NCBI RefSeq assembly: GCF_000425385.1
Contig: NZ_AUDI01000019.1
Span: 1 to 64,000, forward strand
DNA length: 64,000 nt
Origin: Pseudoduganella violaceinigra DSM 15887
Lineage (GTDB): Bacteria > Pseudomonadota > Gammaproteobacteria > Burkholderiales > Burkholderiaceae_D
Direction of reading: 5' to 3'
In this document: piece after piece, positions 44,557 to 52,964 of the stretch
How positions within the stretch are numbered: the first letter of the stretch is position 1
Layout: each line of letters begins with the position of its first letter
Position numbers and translations under genes: made by a program
Notes under the pieces: model-generated
Databases searched by the model: none
What the model saw: the letters and a program-made list of their open reading frames with translations, nothing else
Told to the model about the DNA's origin: nothing

Positions 44557-45741
44557 TTGCTGGCCGGCATCGTCGCCGCGCTGGCGGGCAGCGCGTCCGC
44601 CTTTTTCCTGGTGGCCCTTGACGTCGCCACCGCCTGGCGCGAGGCCTATCGCTGGGTGGTCTGGCTGCTGCCGCTGGCCGGCTTTGCCGTCGGCTGGATT
44701 TACCTGCACGTCGGCAGCCGGGTGGAGGCAGGCAACAACCTGCTGATCGACGAGATCCACGATCCGAAGAATGTGGTGCCGCTGCGCCTGGCGCCGCTGA
44801 TCCTGTGCAGCACCGTGGTGTCGCATCTGTTCGGCGCATCGGTTGGCCGCGAAGGCACGGCGGTGCAGATGGGCGGCGCGTTGGCCGACCAATTGACGCA
44901 TGTCTTCCGGCTGCAGCGCGAGGACCGCAGCACGGTGCTGATGGCCGGTATCAGCGCCGGATTCGCGTCCGTCTTCGGCACGCCGCTTGCCGGGGCGGTC
45001 TTCGGGCTGGAAGTGCTGGTGGTAGGGCGGATGCGCCTGGCCGCGATATATCCCTGCATGCTGGCGGCCCTCTTGGCCGACCAGGTGACCTGGGCATGGG
45101 GCGTCGGCCATACGCATTATCCTGCGGGTGCGCTGGGCGCGCCGGATGGGCCGCTGCTGCTGTCGCTGGCGGCCATTGTGGCGGCGGGCGTGGTGTTCGG
45201 CTTGGTCGGGCGGGCATTCGCTACCGCCACGCATGCGCTGTCGGCGTGGTTCAAGGAGCGGATTGCCTACGCCCCATTGCGGCCCCTGATGGGCGGCGCC
45301 GTCATCGCCGTCGTGGTTGGCGTCGCCAGCGCGTGCGGCATCGACCTGCACCGCTATCTGGGGCTGGGCATCGGCCCGATGGTCGAGGCTTTCCGGATTC
45401 CGCTGGATTGGTGGGATTGGCTGGGCAAGTTCGTGTTCACCGTGGGTTCGCTGGGCGCCGGTTTCAAGGGCGGCGAGGTGACGCCGCTGTTCAATATCGG
45501 GGCGACGCTGGGCAATGTGCTGGCGCCAATCCTGCACCTGCCATTCCCGTTGCTGGCCGCGATCGGCTTCGTGGCGGTCTTCGCCGGCGCGGCGAATACG
45601 CCCCTGGCCTGTACCGTGATGGCGATGGAACTTTTCGGTCCAGCCATCGGCCCATATGCCGCGCTGGCCTGCGCCGTGGCCTTCATGTTCTCCGGCCAGT
45701 CAGGCATCTACCGCGCCCAGCGCCGGCCGCTAGCCGAGTAG
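44557..45741 (+). CDS. ClC-type voltage-gated chloride channel family protein
   Basis: About 394 residues with 10-12 hydrophobic segments. ClC landmarks: GASVGREGTAVQMGGALAD (the GxxGREGP-type filter loop), AGFASVFGTPLAGAVFGLE, LGAGFKGGEVTPLFNIGATLGN (GxxxGxxxP) and FAGAANTPLAC. It moves chloride or fluoride. The first legal start is TTG at 44557, but coding sequence seems to begin earlier, at ATC 44521 or ATT 44524, seven to ten bases after an AAGGGG inside the oxidase gene. Its N-terminus (IIKQLRYLGKWSLLAG) then matches the usual family length. Confidence 0.88.
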   Translation: MLAGIVAALAGSASAFFLVALDVATAWREAYRWVVWLLPLAGFAVGWIYLHVGSRVEAGNNLLIDEIHDPKNVVPLRLAPLILCSTVVSHLFGASVGREGTAVQMGGALADQLTHVFRLQREDRSTVLMAGISAGFASVFGTPLAGAVFGLEVLVVGRMRLAAIYPCMLAALLADQVTWAWGVGHTHYPAGALGAPDGPLLLSLAAIVAAGVVFGLVGRAFATATHALSAWFKERIAYAPLRPLMGGAVIAVVVGVASACGIDLHRYLGLGIGPMVEAFRIPLDWWDWLGKFVFTVGSLGAGFKGGEVTPLFNIGATLGNVLAPILHLPFPLLAAIGFVAVFAGAANTPLACTVMAMELFGPAIGPYAALACAVAFMFSGQSGIYRAQRRPLAE

Positions 45742-46593
45742 GCGTTGCGCCAGGCTGCGCGCATCGTAGGGTGCGTGCACTTTCACGTCGTTGTCGAAGT
45801 AGCAGTAGATGTCCCGCTTGGCGCGCGCTGGCGGCGCCGCGCCAGCGATCAATTTCGCGTCGGCAGGCTGCGCACCGCTTGCCCATGCCCGGATGCGTTC
45901 GGCCCAGCGATCCAACGATGGCGGCGTGTAGCCGCTGGCGTACAGCTCCTTTTCCCCGTGCAGGCGCAGGTACATGAAGTTGGCCGTCACATCCTCATAG
46001 TCCGGCCATTTGCCGGCCGTGTCGGCGACCACCAGGGCGGCCTTGTACTTGCGCAGCAGCCGTATAAAGCTGGGGTCGGCGAAGGAATCGTGGCGGATCT
46101 CGACCGCATGCAGCAGTTTGCGGCGCGCGTCCGTTTCCGTCGCCGCACGGCCATCCATGCGCGGCTCATAGTTACGGGCGAGGGCGGAAGCCTGTTCCGT
46201 GTCCTGCGGCAGCAGGCTGAGAAAGTGCTCGAACAGCGCGGCGTCGAACTTGAAATTGGGCGGGAACTGCCACAGGAATGGACCGAGTTTTTCGCGCAGC
46301 AGCAGGACACCGCTGGCGAACACATTGGCCAGCGGCTTTTCAGGATCGCGCAGGCGGCGGATGTGCGTGATGTAGCGGTTGCCCTTGTGGGCGAACACGA
46401 ATCCCGCAGGTGTGGCCTGATACCAGGCCTGGTAGCTTTCCGGTCGCTGCAGGGAATAGAAGGAACCGTTGATTTCGATGGTGGGCACGGCGCGCGACGC
46501 GAATTCGAGTTCGCGTGACTGCGTCAGATCCGGCGGATAGAACACACCGCGCCAGGGCGCGTAGCGCCAGCCGGAGATGCCGATACGGATCAC
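45730..46593 (-). CDS. DUF72 (YecE-like) protein
   Basis: 287 residues with the family's TIM-barrel features: IRIGISGWRYAPWRGVFYP at the start, VPTIEINGSFYSLQRPES, FVFAHKGNRYITHIRRL, and GPFLWQFPPNF, LHAVEIRHDSF and NFMYLRLHGEKE later. Function is unknown; a nucleic-acid or redox-related hydrolase has been suggested for the fold. Its GTG start overlaps the stop of the PEP-CTERM gene (GTGA), and its end overlaps the convergent ClC gene by 12 bp. Confidence 0.92.
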   Translation of the reverse strand: MIRIGISGWRYAPWRGVFYPPDLTQSRELEFASRAVPTIEINGSFYSLQRPESYQAWYQATPAGFVFAHKGNRYITHIRRLRDPEKPLANVFASGVLLLREKLGPFLWQFPPNFKFDAALFEHFLSLLPQDTEQASALARNYEPRMDGRAATETDARRKLLHAVEIRHDSFADPSFIRLLRKYKAALVVADTAGKWPDYEDVTANFMYLRLHGEKELYASGYTPPSLDRWAERIRAWASGAQPADAKLIAGAAPPARAKRDIYCYFDNDVKVHAPYDARSLAQRLLG

Positions 46594-47366
46594 TGCGGCC
46601 GGCCCTTCAGCCTGCCTAGCAGGGCGAGACCGGCCAGCAGCATCGCGTATTGGGCCGGTTGCGGGACCGGCAAAGGGGCCCCGTCCACAGTGATGGCGTC
46701 GAAAGCCAGGCCGGAATCGAAGTTATGGTCGTTCCAGTTGGTGACGCCGAATTCCAGCCGGTAGGTGCCGGCGTCGGCGATTTCATACTGCGCCCGCACC
46801 CAGCCGGTGGCGCCGCAGGCGCCGCTGCCGTAGCACCTGTCGGACGATGTGCCGAGTGGTGACCATAACGTCTGTCCGTGCGCCACCTCGACCGGGAAGG
46901 GCGTCAGCGTTGCCTCGGGAGCAGGCATGTCGAAGCCGGGAATGGTATTGCCGTTTGCGTTGGACCGGGCGGTGACCAGCAGCGCCACCGGCGTGTTGTC
47001 CGCGTCGAGCAGTCGCGTCCAAGCGTAGTCCCCAAAATCCGCGCCATCCGAGGTCACATAATCGAAATGGAAGTCCAGCGCGGAACCTGCTGCGGCATTG
47101 AAGGAAACGGAACGCAGGCTCGAACCGTTCGACGGACCGCCGGTGCCGCCGACGCCAGGCAGTGCGGCCTGGCCCGTGCTGCCGGCGCTGGATACCCAGG
47201 CATACGCACTGCCGCCGCCCGGCGCCAGTGGCACAACGCCATCGGCGGGCGATGTGCCGCACCTGCCATGGCATCGCCATGCGGCCGGAATGCCGCCGTC
47301 AAACGTGCCGGCGAACGCCGGTGCAGCCGCCACGGCGGCAAGCAGAAGAAAGTGTCTGGTTTTCAT
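46590..47366 (-). CDS. PEP-CTERM sorting domain-containing protein
   Basis: 258 residues. Signal peptide (MKTRHFLLLAAVAAAPAFAG), then a beta-rich mature region with DFHFDYVTSDGADFGDYAWT and YRLEFGVTNWNDHNFDSGLAFDAI, and a C-terminal sorting tail VPQPAQYAMLLAGLALLG followed by RLKGRPQ. The NF038132-like layout is common in Massilia relatives. Surface or exopolysaccharide association is expected through exosortase. GAGGGG lies before the ATG at 47366. Coupled to DUF72 by the GTGA overlap. Confidence 0.88.
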   Translation of the reverse strand: MKTRHFLLLAAVAAAPAFAGTFDGGIPAAWRCHGRCGTSPADGVVPLAPGGGSAYAWVSSAGSTGQAALPGVGGTGGPSNGSSLRSVSFNAAAGSALDFHFDYVTSDGADFGDYAWTRLLDADNTPVALLVTARSNANGNTIPGFDMPAPEATLTPFPVEVAHGQTLWSPLGTSSDRCYGSGACGATGWVRAQYEIADAGTYRLEFGVTNWNDHNFDSGLAFDAITVDGAPLPVPQPAQYAMLLAGLALLGRLKGRPQ

Positions 47367-47527
47367 TTCGCAGCCCCTCGAAGAGAACCCCATCATTCTC
47401 CGCGTACAGCGCGCACATGGCGAAAGCCTGCACCTATCGTGCAGGCGAGCGCCATTGCCAGTTTCTGGCGTGTACGGGGATATTGCGGAAGAGCTGCTGC
47501 GCTTGGGGGGCGGCTCGGCGAAAAACT

Positions 47528-48064
47528 CTACCTGAAGGGGACGCCAAGGCCCGGCCACATGGTATCGACCATGGGTTTGCCGTCGCAAAACGAGGGATCG
47601 GCGGGAAGGCCGGTCTGGATGCCCCGGCAGGTCCAGATTGCACTGCCGTTCTGCCCAGTATATTGGTCCCAGGCCCAGGCGCTGTCGCTCACAGGAACGA
47701 CGACCGGCTGGGGCGATGGCTCGCTGGCGCCGTACACGCCGACGCTGCCGCCAACTCCGACGCCGACGTCGCTATGCCTGCTCGCGGCGGCGACCAGTGC
47801 CACAGCGCCAGCAACCGCGCCTACAGTCACCAGCGTTTCGCGTTGCTTGATGATGCCCGGGCAAGACGACTCGGCAACGCCGCGCCGGCCCAGTTCCATG
47901 CGCAGCGCATTGGCGAAGTCCATATCGGGCGCGCCGGTAGCGAGTGTCTTGCACATCTGGAACTGGCTGGCGGAAGACGGGTTGGCGTAAAAACTTTGCG
48001 GGCCGACTCCGGCGCAGGCGGACAGCAGGGATGCCGCGGCAACGATGGCGAATAGTTTTTTCAT
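47528..48064 (-). CDS. Lipoprotein of the ABC transporter operon, unknown
   Basis: 178 residues with a lipobox (ASLLSACAGVGP, cysteine at about 17). The mature part has a short helical segment, a central glycine/valine-rich hydrophobic stretch (VTVGAVAGAVALVAAAS then SDVGVGVGGSVGVYG) and a cysteine-containing end. No family recognised. It begins five bases after the stop of the beta-barrel-like gene and is the last gene of the minus-strand operon starting at 51671. Confidence 0.65.
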   Translation of the reverse strand: MKKLFAIVAAASLLSACAGVGPQSFYANPSSASQFQMCKTLATGAPDMDFANALRMELGRRGVAESSCPGIIKQRETLVTVGAVAGAVALVAAASRHSDVGVGVGGSVGVYGASEPSPQPVVVPVSDSAWAWDQYTGQNGSAIWTCRGIQTGLPADPSFCDGKPMVDTMWPGLGVPFR

Positions 48065-48068
48065 CACC

Positions 48069-48743
48069 TCAGTATAGCAAGTGCGGCAGGGACCACGTCA
48101 GGCCGAAGCCCAGCTGTGGTTCCGAACTGGGGGCTTTGGCAACGCTGGCGTCCATGTCAAGCCGGTTGTCGATCAAGGTGTAGCGCAGGCCCAGCTGCCT
48201 GGTCGGCGCGCGGTGCCGGCTGCCGTAGCTCTCCAGTGAAACGCTCCAGCGCCGGGCGAAGGCGAATTCGCCGCCGGCGCTCCAGGTCGCGCGTGGTGCC
48301 TCGGCAGGCTGGCGCATCCAGCCCGCATTCAGGTGGACCAGCAGGGCGCTGTTCATGAAGGCCATCGACAGCGGGAAGTTGACGGTATCCTGGCGCGCCG
48401 CGCCATGCTGGCTGGCGAGGGTGAGGCCGAGGGCCCAGCCGTCCCGCCCGAGCGTCCGCAGCACCGTCTTGGCCTGCAGGACGGCCGCGCGCGCCTGCCC
48501 CTTGCCGGCGCCGAGCTCCCAGTCGCCGACGCGGCAAGCCGGCATGGCCCACCATTCGCGCAGGTTGCCGGTGTGCTGATGCCAGGCCTCGACCTGGCAG
48601 TCGTGCGGATCGAGGATGGTCGCGTCGTCGGTGGCCAGCGGACGGCCGGCCCAGGCGGGGGCCGCCAGCAGCGCGCCGGCAGCCAGCAGCAAGGCCCGCA
48701 GCTCAGGCGAGGCGCAGGCGGCGCGTGTGGAAGTCGAATTCAT
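48069..48743 (-). CDS. Putative outer-membrane beta-barrel protein
   Basis: 224 residues. A hydrophobic leader (LRALLLAAGALLAAPAWA) precedes alternating amphipathic strands: RPLATDDATILDPHDCQVEA, WELGAGKGQARAAVLQAKT, WALGLTLASQH, WSAGGEFAFARRWSVSLESYG and LGFGLTWSLPHLLY, the last ending in an aromatic residue as for an outer-membrane barrel. The start overlaps the ABC ATPase gene by 41 bp with GGGAGATCT before it. It could be the outer-membrane component serving the neighbouring ABC transporter; this is inference. Confidence 0.65.
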   Translation of the reverse strand: MNSTSTRAACASPELRALLLAAGALLAAPAWAGRPLATDDATILDPHDCQVEAWHQHTGNLREWWAMPACRVGDWELGAGKGQARAAVLQAKTVLRTLGRDGWALGLTLASQHGAARQDTVNFPLSMAFMNSALLVHLNAGWMRQPAEAPRATWSAGGEFAFARRWSVSLESYGSRHRAPTRQLGLRYTLIDNRLDMDASVAKAPSSEPQLGFGLTWSLPHLLY

Positions 48744-49983
48744 AGATCTCCCCGTAGCGCCCCCATTCGACGGCGGTACGCATGATGCGGCGCGCTTCTT
48801 CCGGTTCGCTCGACTCCATCAGCAGCGACAGCACCTGCTCCTCGGGCAGGGCGCCGTCGGCGGACGTGCGCAGCATGCCGTAGACAAGCTGCGGCAGCGT
48901 GACTTGCGTGAGCAGCTGCCTGCCGAAGATGGCCTGGCGCGCCGCGTGGTCGGCGGCTTCGTAGCGGCGGCCGAGCGCCGTCATGGCGATGTCGCCGCCT
49001 TCGACCGTGGCAAAGCCAAGCTGCGACAGCGCTTCGCAGGCAGGGAACAGCGCCTCGTCCGGCAGTTCGCTTTCGTCGGACAGGCGCGGCAAGTCGGCGC
49101 GGCCGGCGAAAGGCGCCGATGCCAGCAGGGACAGCACGGCTTCGATGCGTTCGATGTCGGCGTCCGGCAGGCGGTAATCCGGTCCGGCTTCGCGCGCCGG
49201 ACCGGCGGCAGGCACGGGGCGCATGGTCATCAGGCCGTACACTTCGTCCACCAGCTGGCGTACGGCGGGGCTGTCGGCGTTGCGCGGGCGCGGCAGGTCG
49301 ATGCGGATTTCGGTGCGGATGCGGCCTGGGTCGCTGGACAGCAGGATGATGCGGTCGGACATCATCACCGCTTCCTCGATATTGTGCGAGACGACCAGGA
49401 TGCCGCGCGTCGGGATGCGGCCGTGGTCCCACAGCTCCAGGATGTCGTCGCGCAGGGTTTCGCCGGTCAGTACGTCGAGCGCGGAGAAGGCCTCATCCAT
49501 CAGCAGCACGTCCGGATTGGTGACCAGGGCGCGGGCAATGCCCACGCGCTGGCGCATGCCGCCGGAGAGTTCGCGCGGCAGGGCGCCTTCGAAGCCGGAA
49601 AGACCCATCAGGTCCAGCATCGCTTCGCTGCGCGCGGACCGTTCGGCCGGCGCCACGCCCTGCGCCTCCAGCCCGAGCTCCACGTTCTGCTGCACGGTGA
49701 GCCAGGGGAACAGGGCGAAGGACTGGAACACCATGGCGATGCCCGGCACCGGCTCGGTCAGCGGTGCGCCGCGGTATTTGGCCACGCCGGCATCGGCTTT
49801 CACCAGGCCGGAAATGATGCGCAGTAGCGTCGATTTGCCGGAACCGGATTTGCCGAGCAGCGCCACGATCTCGCCCGACTGCAGCGAAAAATCGACGCCG
49901 TCGAGCACCGTGCGGCTGGCGCCATCGCCAGTGCGGAAGGATTTGCCGACGCCTTGCAGGTCGACCAGGATATCTTCTTTCAT
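48703..49983 (-). CDS. NitT/TauT-type ABC transporter ATPase with AAA-associated tail
   Basis: 426 residues. Residues 1-240 form the ABC cassette: GKSGSGKST (Walker A), SGGMRQRVGIARAL (signature), LLMDEAFSALD (Walker B) and VVSHNIEEAVMMSDRI (H loop). The last about 160 residues match the AAA-associated domain of some nitrate/sulfonate-type ATPases, from DADIERIEAVLSLL to YEFDFHTRRL. It would power uptake with the double permease next door. The ATG at 49983 overlaps the permease stop (ATGA); the longer open frame upstream lies within the permease gene in another phase. Confidence 0.92.
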   Translation of the reverse strand: MKEDILVDLQGVGKSFRTGDGASRTVLDGVDFSLQSGEIVALLGKSGSGKSTLLRIISGLVKADAGVAKYRGAPLTEPVPGIAMVFQSFALFPWLTVQQNVELGLEAQGVAPAERSARSEAMLDLMGLSGFEGALPRELSGGMRQRVGIARALVTNPDVLLMDEAFSALDVLTGETLRDDILELWDHGRIPTRGILVVSHNIEEAVMMSDRIILLSSDPGRIRTEIRIDLPRPRNADSPAVRQLVDEVYGLMTMRPVPAAGPAREAGPDYRLPDADIERIEAVLSLLASAPFAGRADLPRLSDESELPDEALFPACEALSQLGFATVEGGDIAMTALGRRYEAADHAARQAIFGRQLLTQVTLPQLVYGMLRTSADGALPEEQVLSLLMESSEPEEARRIMRTAVEWGRYGEIYEFDFHTRRLRLA

Positions 49984-51671
49984 ACCTGCTCCTGATACAA
50001 ACGGCTCCAAACGAAGCGGTTGATTGTCATTACAAAGATGCACATGACGCCGATGCCCAGCGCAATGCGCGGAAAATCGCCGGCGTCCGTCATCTGCTTC
50101 ACATAGCTGCCCAGGCCATGCGCCACCAGCGTGGTCTTGCCCCAGGTGACATATTCGGCCACGATGCTGGCGTTCCACGAGCCGCCGGAAGCCGTGATGG
50201 CGCCCGTGACGTAGCTGGGAAAGACCGCCGGCAGGTAAATGCGCTTCCATTTCAGCCAGCCTTTCAAGCCCAGGTTGGCCGCCGCCAGACGCAGGTCGTT
50301 GGACAGCGTGGAGGCGCCCGCGACCACATTGAACAGGATGTACCACTGCGTGCCGAACACCATCAGTGGGCTGAGCCAGATGTCTGGATTGAGCCCCAGG
50401 TGCAGCACGGAATACACCACCACCGGGAACAGCAGGTTGACCGGGAAGGCCGCCAGGAACTGGGCCACGGCCTGGATCTTCTGGGCATAGCGCGGGCGCA
50501 GGCCGATCCAGATCGCCACCGGTACCCAGAACAGCGATGCCAGCGCGATCAGCACCGTCACGCGGGTCAGCGTCGCCAGGCCGAGGCCGAAGACGCTGGC
50601 CGCTTCGCGCCAGCCCACCTCGGTGTGAATGAAGGCGGCGACGCGGTAAGTGGCCCAGATGGCCAGCACCAGCAGCATGGTGTCGGCGGCGCGGGCCGGC
50701 AGGCGCCAGCGGCTGGCCGGCTTGTTCGCCGCGGCGATGTTGACGGGGCGAGCAGGGAACCAGGCCAAGGTGCCGCGCATCAGCGTCCAGGCCTTGTCGC
50801 TCAGGCGGCTGGCGACGCGGCTGCGGCGCACCCAGTCCAGCAGCCAGGAACGGCGGCCGACGTCGCCCTCCGATTCCTCGAAGCGGAACTTGTCGGCCCA
50901 CACCAGCAGGGGGCGGAAGAACAATTGGTCGTACATGACGATGCCGACGAACATGGCGCCGATGGCGCAGGCGATGGCGCGGCCGTTTTCGGCCTCGATG
51001 GCGACGGCGATATAGGCGCCGATGCCGGGCAGCTTGACGTCCTGTCCGGCGACGGAGATCGCTTCCGCCGCGACCAGGAAGAACCAGCCGCCCGACATGG
51101 ACATCATCATGTTCCACAGCAGTCCCGGCATGGCGAAAGGCAGTTCCAGGCGCCAGAAGCGCTGCCAGGACGACAGCCGGAACATGCGGCTTGCCTCATG
51201 CAGTTCGGCCGGGACGGCGCGCATCGACTGGTACAGGCTGAACGCCATATTCCAGGCCTGGGAAGTAAAGATCGCGAAAATCGCCGCGCATTCGACGCCC
51301 ATCTGGCTGCCCGGGAACAGGGCGATGAAGGGCGCAATGGCGATCGCCTGGAAGCCCAGCACCGGCACCGACTGCAGCACGTCCAGCAGTGGCACCATGA
51401 TCTTTTCGGCCTGGCGGTACTTGGCCGCCACCGACGCGAACACGAAGGCGAACAGCAGCGAGAACGCCATAGCGGCGAACATGCGCAGGATGGTGCGCAG
51501 GAGGTAATAGGGCAGCGCCAGGGCGTCCAGGCTGACCGGCATCGGTTGGCCAAGCACGAACGGGCGCGCCATTTGCATGGCGCCATAGGCGACCGCAATC
51601 AGTACCGCCAGTACCAGCGGCAGCAATGCCCAGTCCCAGCGGTTGGGACGTGTAGTGATAGATGCGAACAT
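49980..51671 (-). CDS. Fused double permease of a NitT/TauT-type ABC transporter
   Basis: 563 residues containing two BPD_transp_1 domains in one chain. The first (about 60-270) has the EAA loop around SMRAVPAELHEASRMFRLSSW; the second (about 340-555) has a matching VVAGASTLSNDLRLAAANLGL loop and ends in IFVMTINRFVWSRLY. Such fused permeases occur with bicarbonate-, nitrate- or sulfonate-type systems. No binding-protein gene is within the operon. It is the first gene of four; the leader region 51672-52040 is shared with the divergent STM4015 gene. Confidence 0.88.
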   Translation of the reverse strand: MFASITTRPNRWDWALLPLVLAVLIAVAYGAMQMARPFVLGQPMPVSLDALALPYYLLRTILRMFAAMAFSLLFAFVFASVAAKYRQAEKIMVPLLDVLQSVPVLGFQAIAIAPFIALFPGSQMGVECAAIFAIFTSQAWNMAFSLYQSMRAVPAELHEASRMFRLSSWQRFWRLELPFAMPGLLWNMMMSMSGGWFFLVAAEAISVAGQDVKLPGIGAYIAVAIEAENGRAIACAIGAMFVGIVMYDQLFFRPLLVWADKFRFEESEGDVGRRSWLLDWVRRSRVASRLSDKAWTLMRGTLAWFPARPVNIAAANKPASRWRLPARAADTMLLVLAIWATYRVAAFIHTEVGWREAASVFGLGLATLTRVTVLIALASLFWVPVAIWIGLRPRYAQKIQAVAQFLAAFPVNLLFPVVVYSVLHLGLNPDIWLSPLMVFGTQWYILFNVVAGASTLSNDLRLAAANLGLKGWLKWKRIYLPAVFPSYVTGAITASGGSWNASIVAEYVTWGKTTLVAHGLGSYVKQMTDAGDFPRIALGIGVMCIFVMTINRFVWSRLYQEQV

Positions 51672-52040
51672 CAGGCTCTCCGCAGTGGATGCGGGCCCGC
51701 AATCGTGCGCGCTTGAATCTCAGGTTGTCTGATGGAGGTCCACCACCCGCGTGCGGCGGATGACGGTGGGGTCGGGAGCCCAGTACGTGATCGTGCCGTT
51801 ATGCGATGCCGAAGTGAATTCGGGAACAACTATGACTCGAACAAGTGCCCATGAAAGGGGGCTCCAAAATATGATAACGGGCCGGAGTGTATGCTTGGGT
51901 AATACTTCGAGTCAACTTAGGGGATCACGTAATTTAAGTCGCAGCTAAGTCCTTTTGCTGGTTTTTCGCATCATTGAAATACATGGCATGTTAACATTGC
52001 AATGTTTCCCAAGCGAAAGGCGCCAGGGATCTTCTTCAGG
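51672..52040. other. Divergent intergenic region between the ABC operon and the STM4015-STM4011 cluster
   Basis: About 370 bp that must hold promoters for both directions. It becomes AT-rich towards the cluster (51850-52000). I see no clear terminator, riboswitch or repeat. One 65-codon frame (51751-51948, plus strand, GTG start) has no ribosome site. A roughly 60-codon frame on the minus strand has no start codon of the usual kind. Neither looks coding. Confidence 0.45.
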
Positions 52041-52964
52041 ATGCGCATTGTGACCATTTCCGAAAGCACTGAAACCTTCTTCAATAAAACCGTGACCGCG
52101 TTCGACCCGGCTAAGCCGGTCGACCTCTCCGGCAGCAAAGTCTACCGCCTCTCGCTCGACTACGACGATGAACGCAAGATGTCCGACCTGTTGGAAGAAT
52201 TCCTGGGCCGCGCCGACAAGTCCAAGCTGGACGCGCTGGTAATCGGCATGTGGGGCGAGCCTTACGAATCGAGCGCCGATGACGTGATCGCGGCGCTGGT
52301 AGCCCATGCGCCGGAGTTGCCTGCGCTGCGCGCCCTGTTCATCGGCGACATGACGTATGAGGAATGCGAGATTTCCTGGATTAACCAGGGCGACTATACG
52401 CCGCTGCTGAAGGCCTACCCCAAGCTGGAAGTATTGCGTATCCGCGGCGCCCAAGAGTTGTCGCTGCAGCCGGTGACGCATGCCGCCCTGCGCAGCCTGA
52501 CCATCGAATCGGGCGGCTTGCCGGCCGAAGTGGCGGAAGCATTGGCCTCCTGCTCCCTGCCCGCGCTGGAACACCTGGAATTGTGGCTGGGCTCCGAAGG
52601 CTACGGTTTCTCCGGCGACGTCGAGCTTTACCAGCGTGTGGTCAGCGCACTGGCTGTGCCTTCGCTGCGCTACCTCGGCCTGCGCGATGCGGAGATCTCC
52701 GACGAACTGGCGCAGTGGCTGGCGGGCGACGAATTGCTCGGCCGCCTGGACACACTGGACCTGTCCCTGGGCACCCTGGGCGACGCCGGCGCGCAGGCAC
52801 TGCTGGACAGCGCTCACGTCCGATCGCTGCGCCGGCTGGACCTGACGCACCACTACATCTCCGAAAAATTGCAGGAGCAACTCAAAGCCCTGCCGCTCGA
52901 AGTGGTGTTGGACGATGCGCAGGAAGAGGATGACGGCGACCGCTACGTCGCCGTTGGGGAATAA
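52041..52964 (+). CDS. STM4015 family leucine-rich-repeat protein
   Basis: 307 residues. An opening MRIVTISESTETFFNKTV and FDPAKPVDLSGSKVYRLSLDY is followed by leucine-rich repeats: LPALRALFIGDMTYEE, YPKLEVLRIRGAQELSL, LPALEHLELWLGSEG, VPSLRYLGLRDAEISDEL, LDTLDLSLGTLGDAGAQALL and LRRLDLTHHYISE. The tail is acidic. It matches the STM4015 family, always found with STM4011-STM4014. A substrate- or partner-binding scaffold is likely. Starts possible at ATG 52041 or GTG 52050, which has AGGA at better spacing. Overlaps STM4014 by 35 bp. Confidence 0.82.
   Translation: MRIVTISESTETFFNKTVTAFDPAKPVDLSGSKVYRLSLDYDDERKMSDLLEEFLGRADKSKLDALVIGMWGEPYESSADDVIAALVAHAPELPALRALFIGDMTYEECEISWINQGDYTPLLKAYPKLEVLRIRGAQELSLQPVTHAALRSLTIESGGLPAEVAEALASCSLPALEHLELWLGSEGYGFSGDVELYQRVVSALAVPSLRYLGLRDAEISDELAQWLAGDELLGRLDTLDLSLGTLGDAGAQALLDSAHVRSLRRLDLTHHYISEKLQEQLKALPLEVVLDDAQEEDDGDRYVAVGE

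Noticed and set aside
51751-51948. Possible precursor peptide for the radical SAM enzymes of the STM4011 cluster (65 codons, upstream, same strand)
   Set aside because: GTG start without ribosome site, no leader/core pattern, composition like non-coding DNA. Kept only as something a conservation test could revive.
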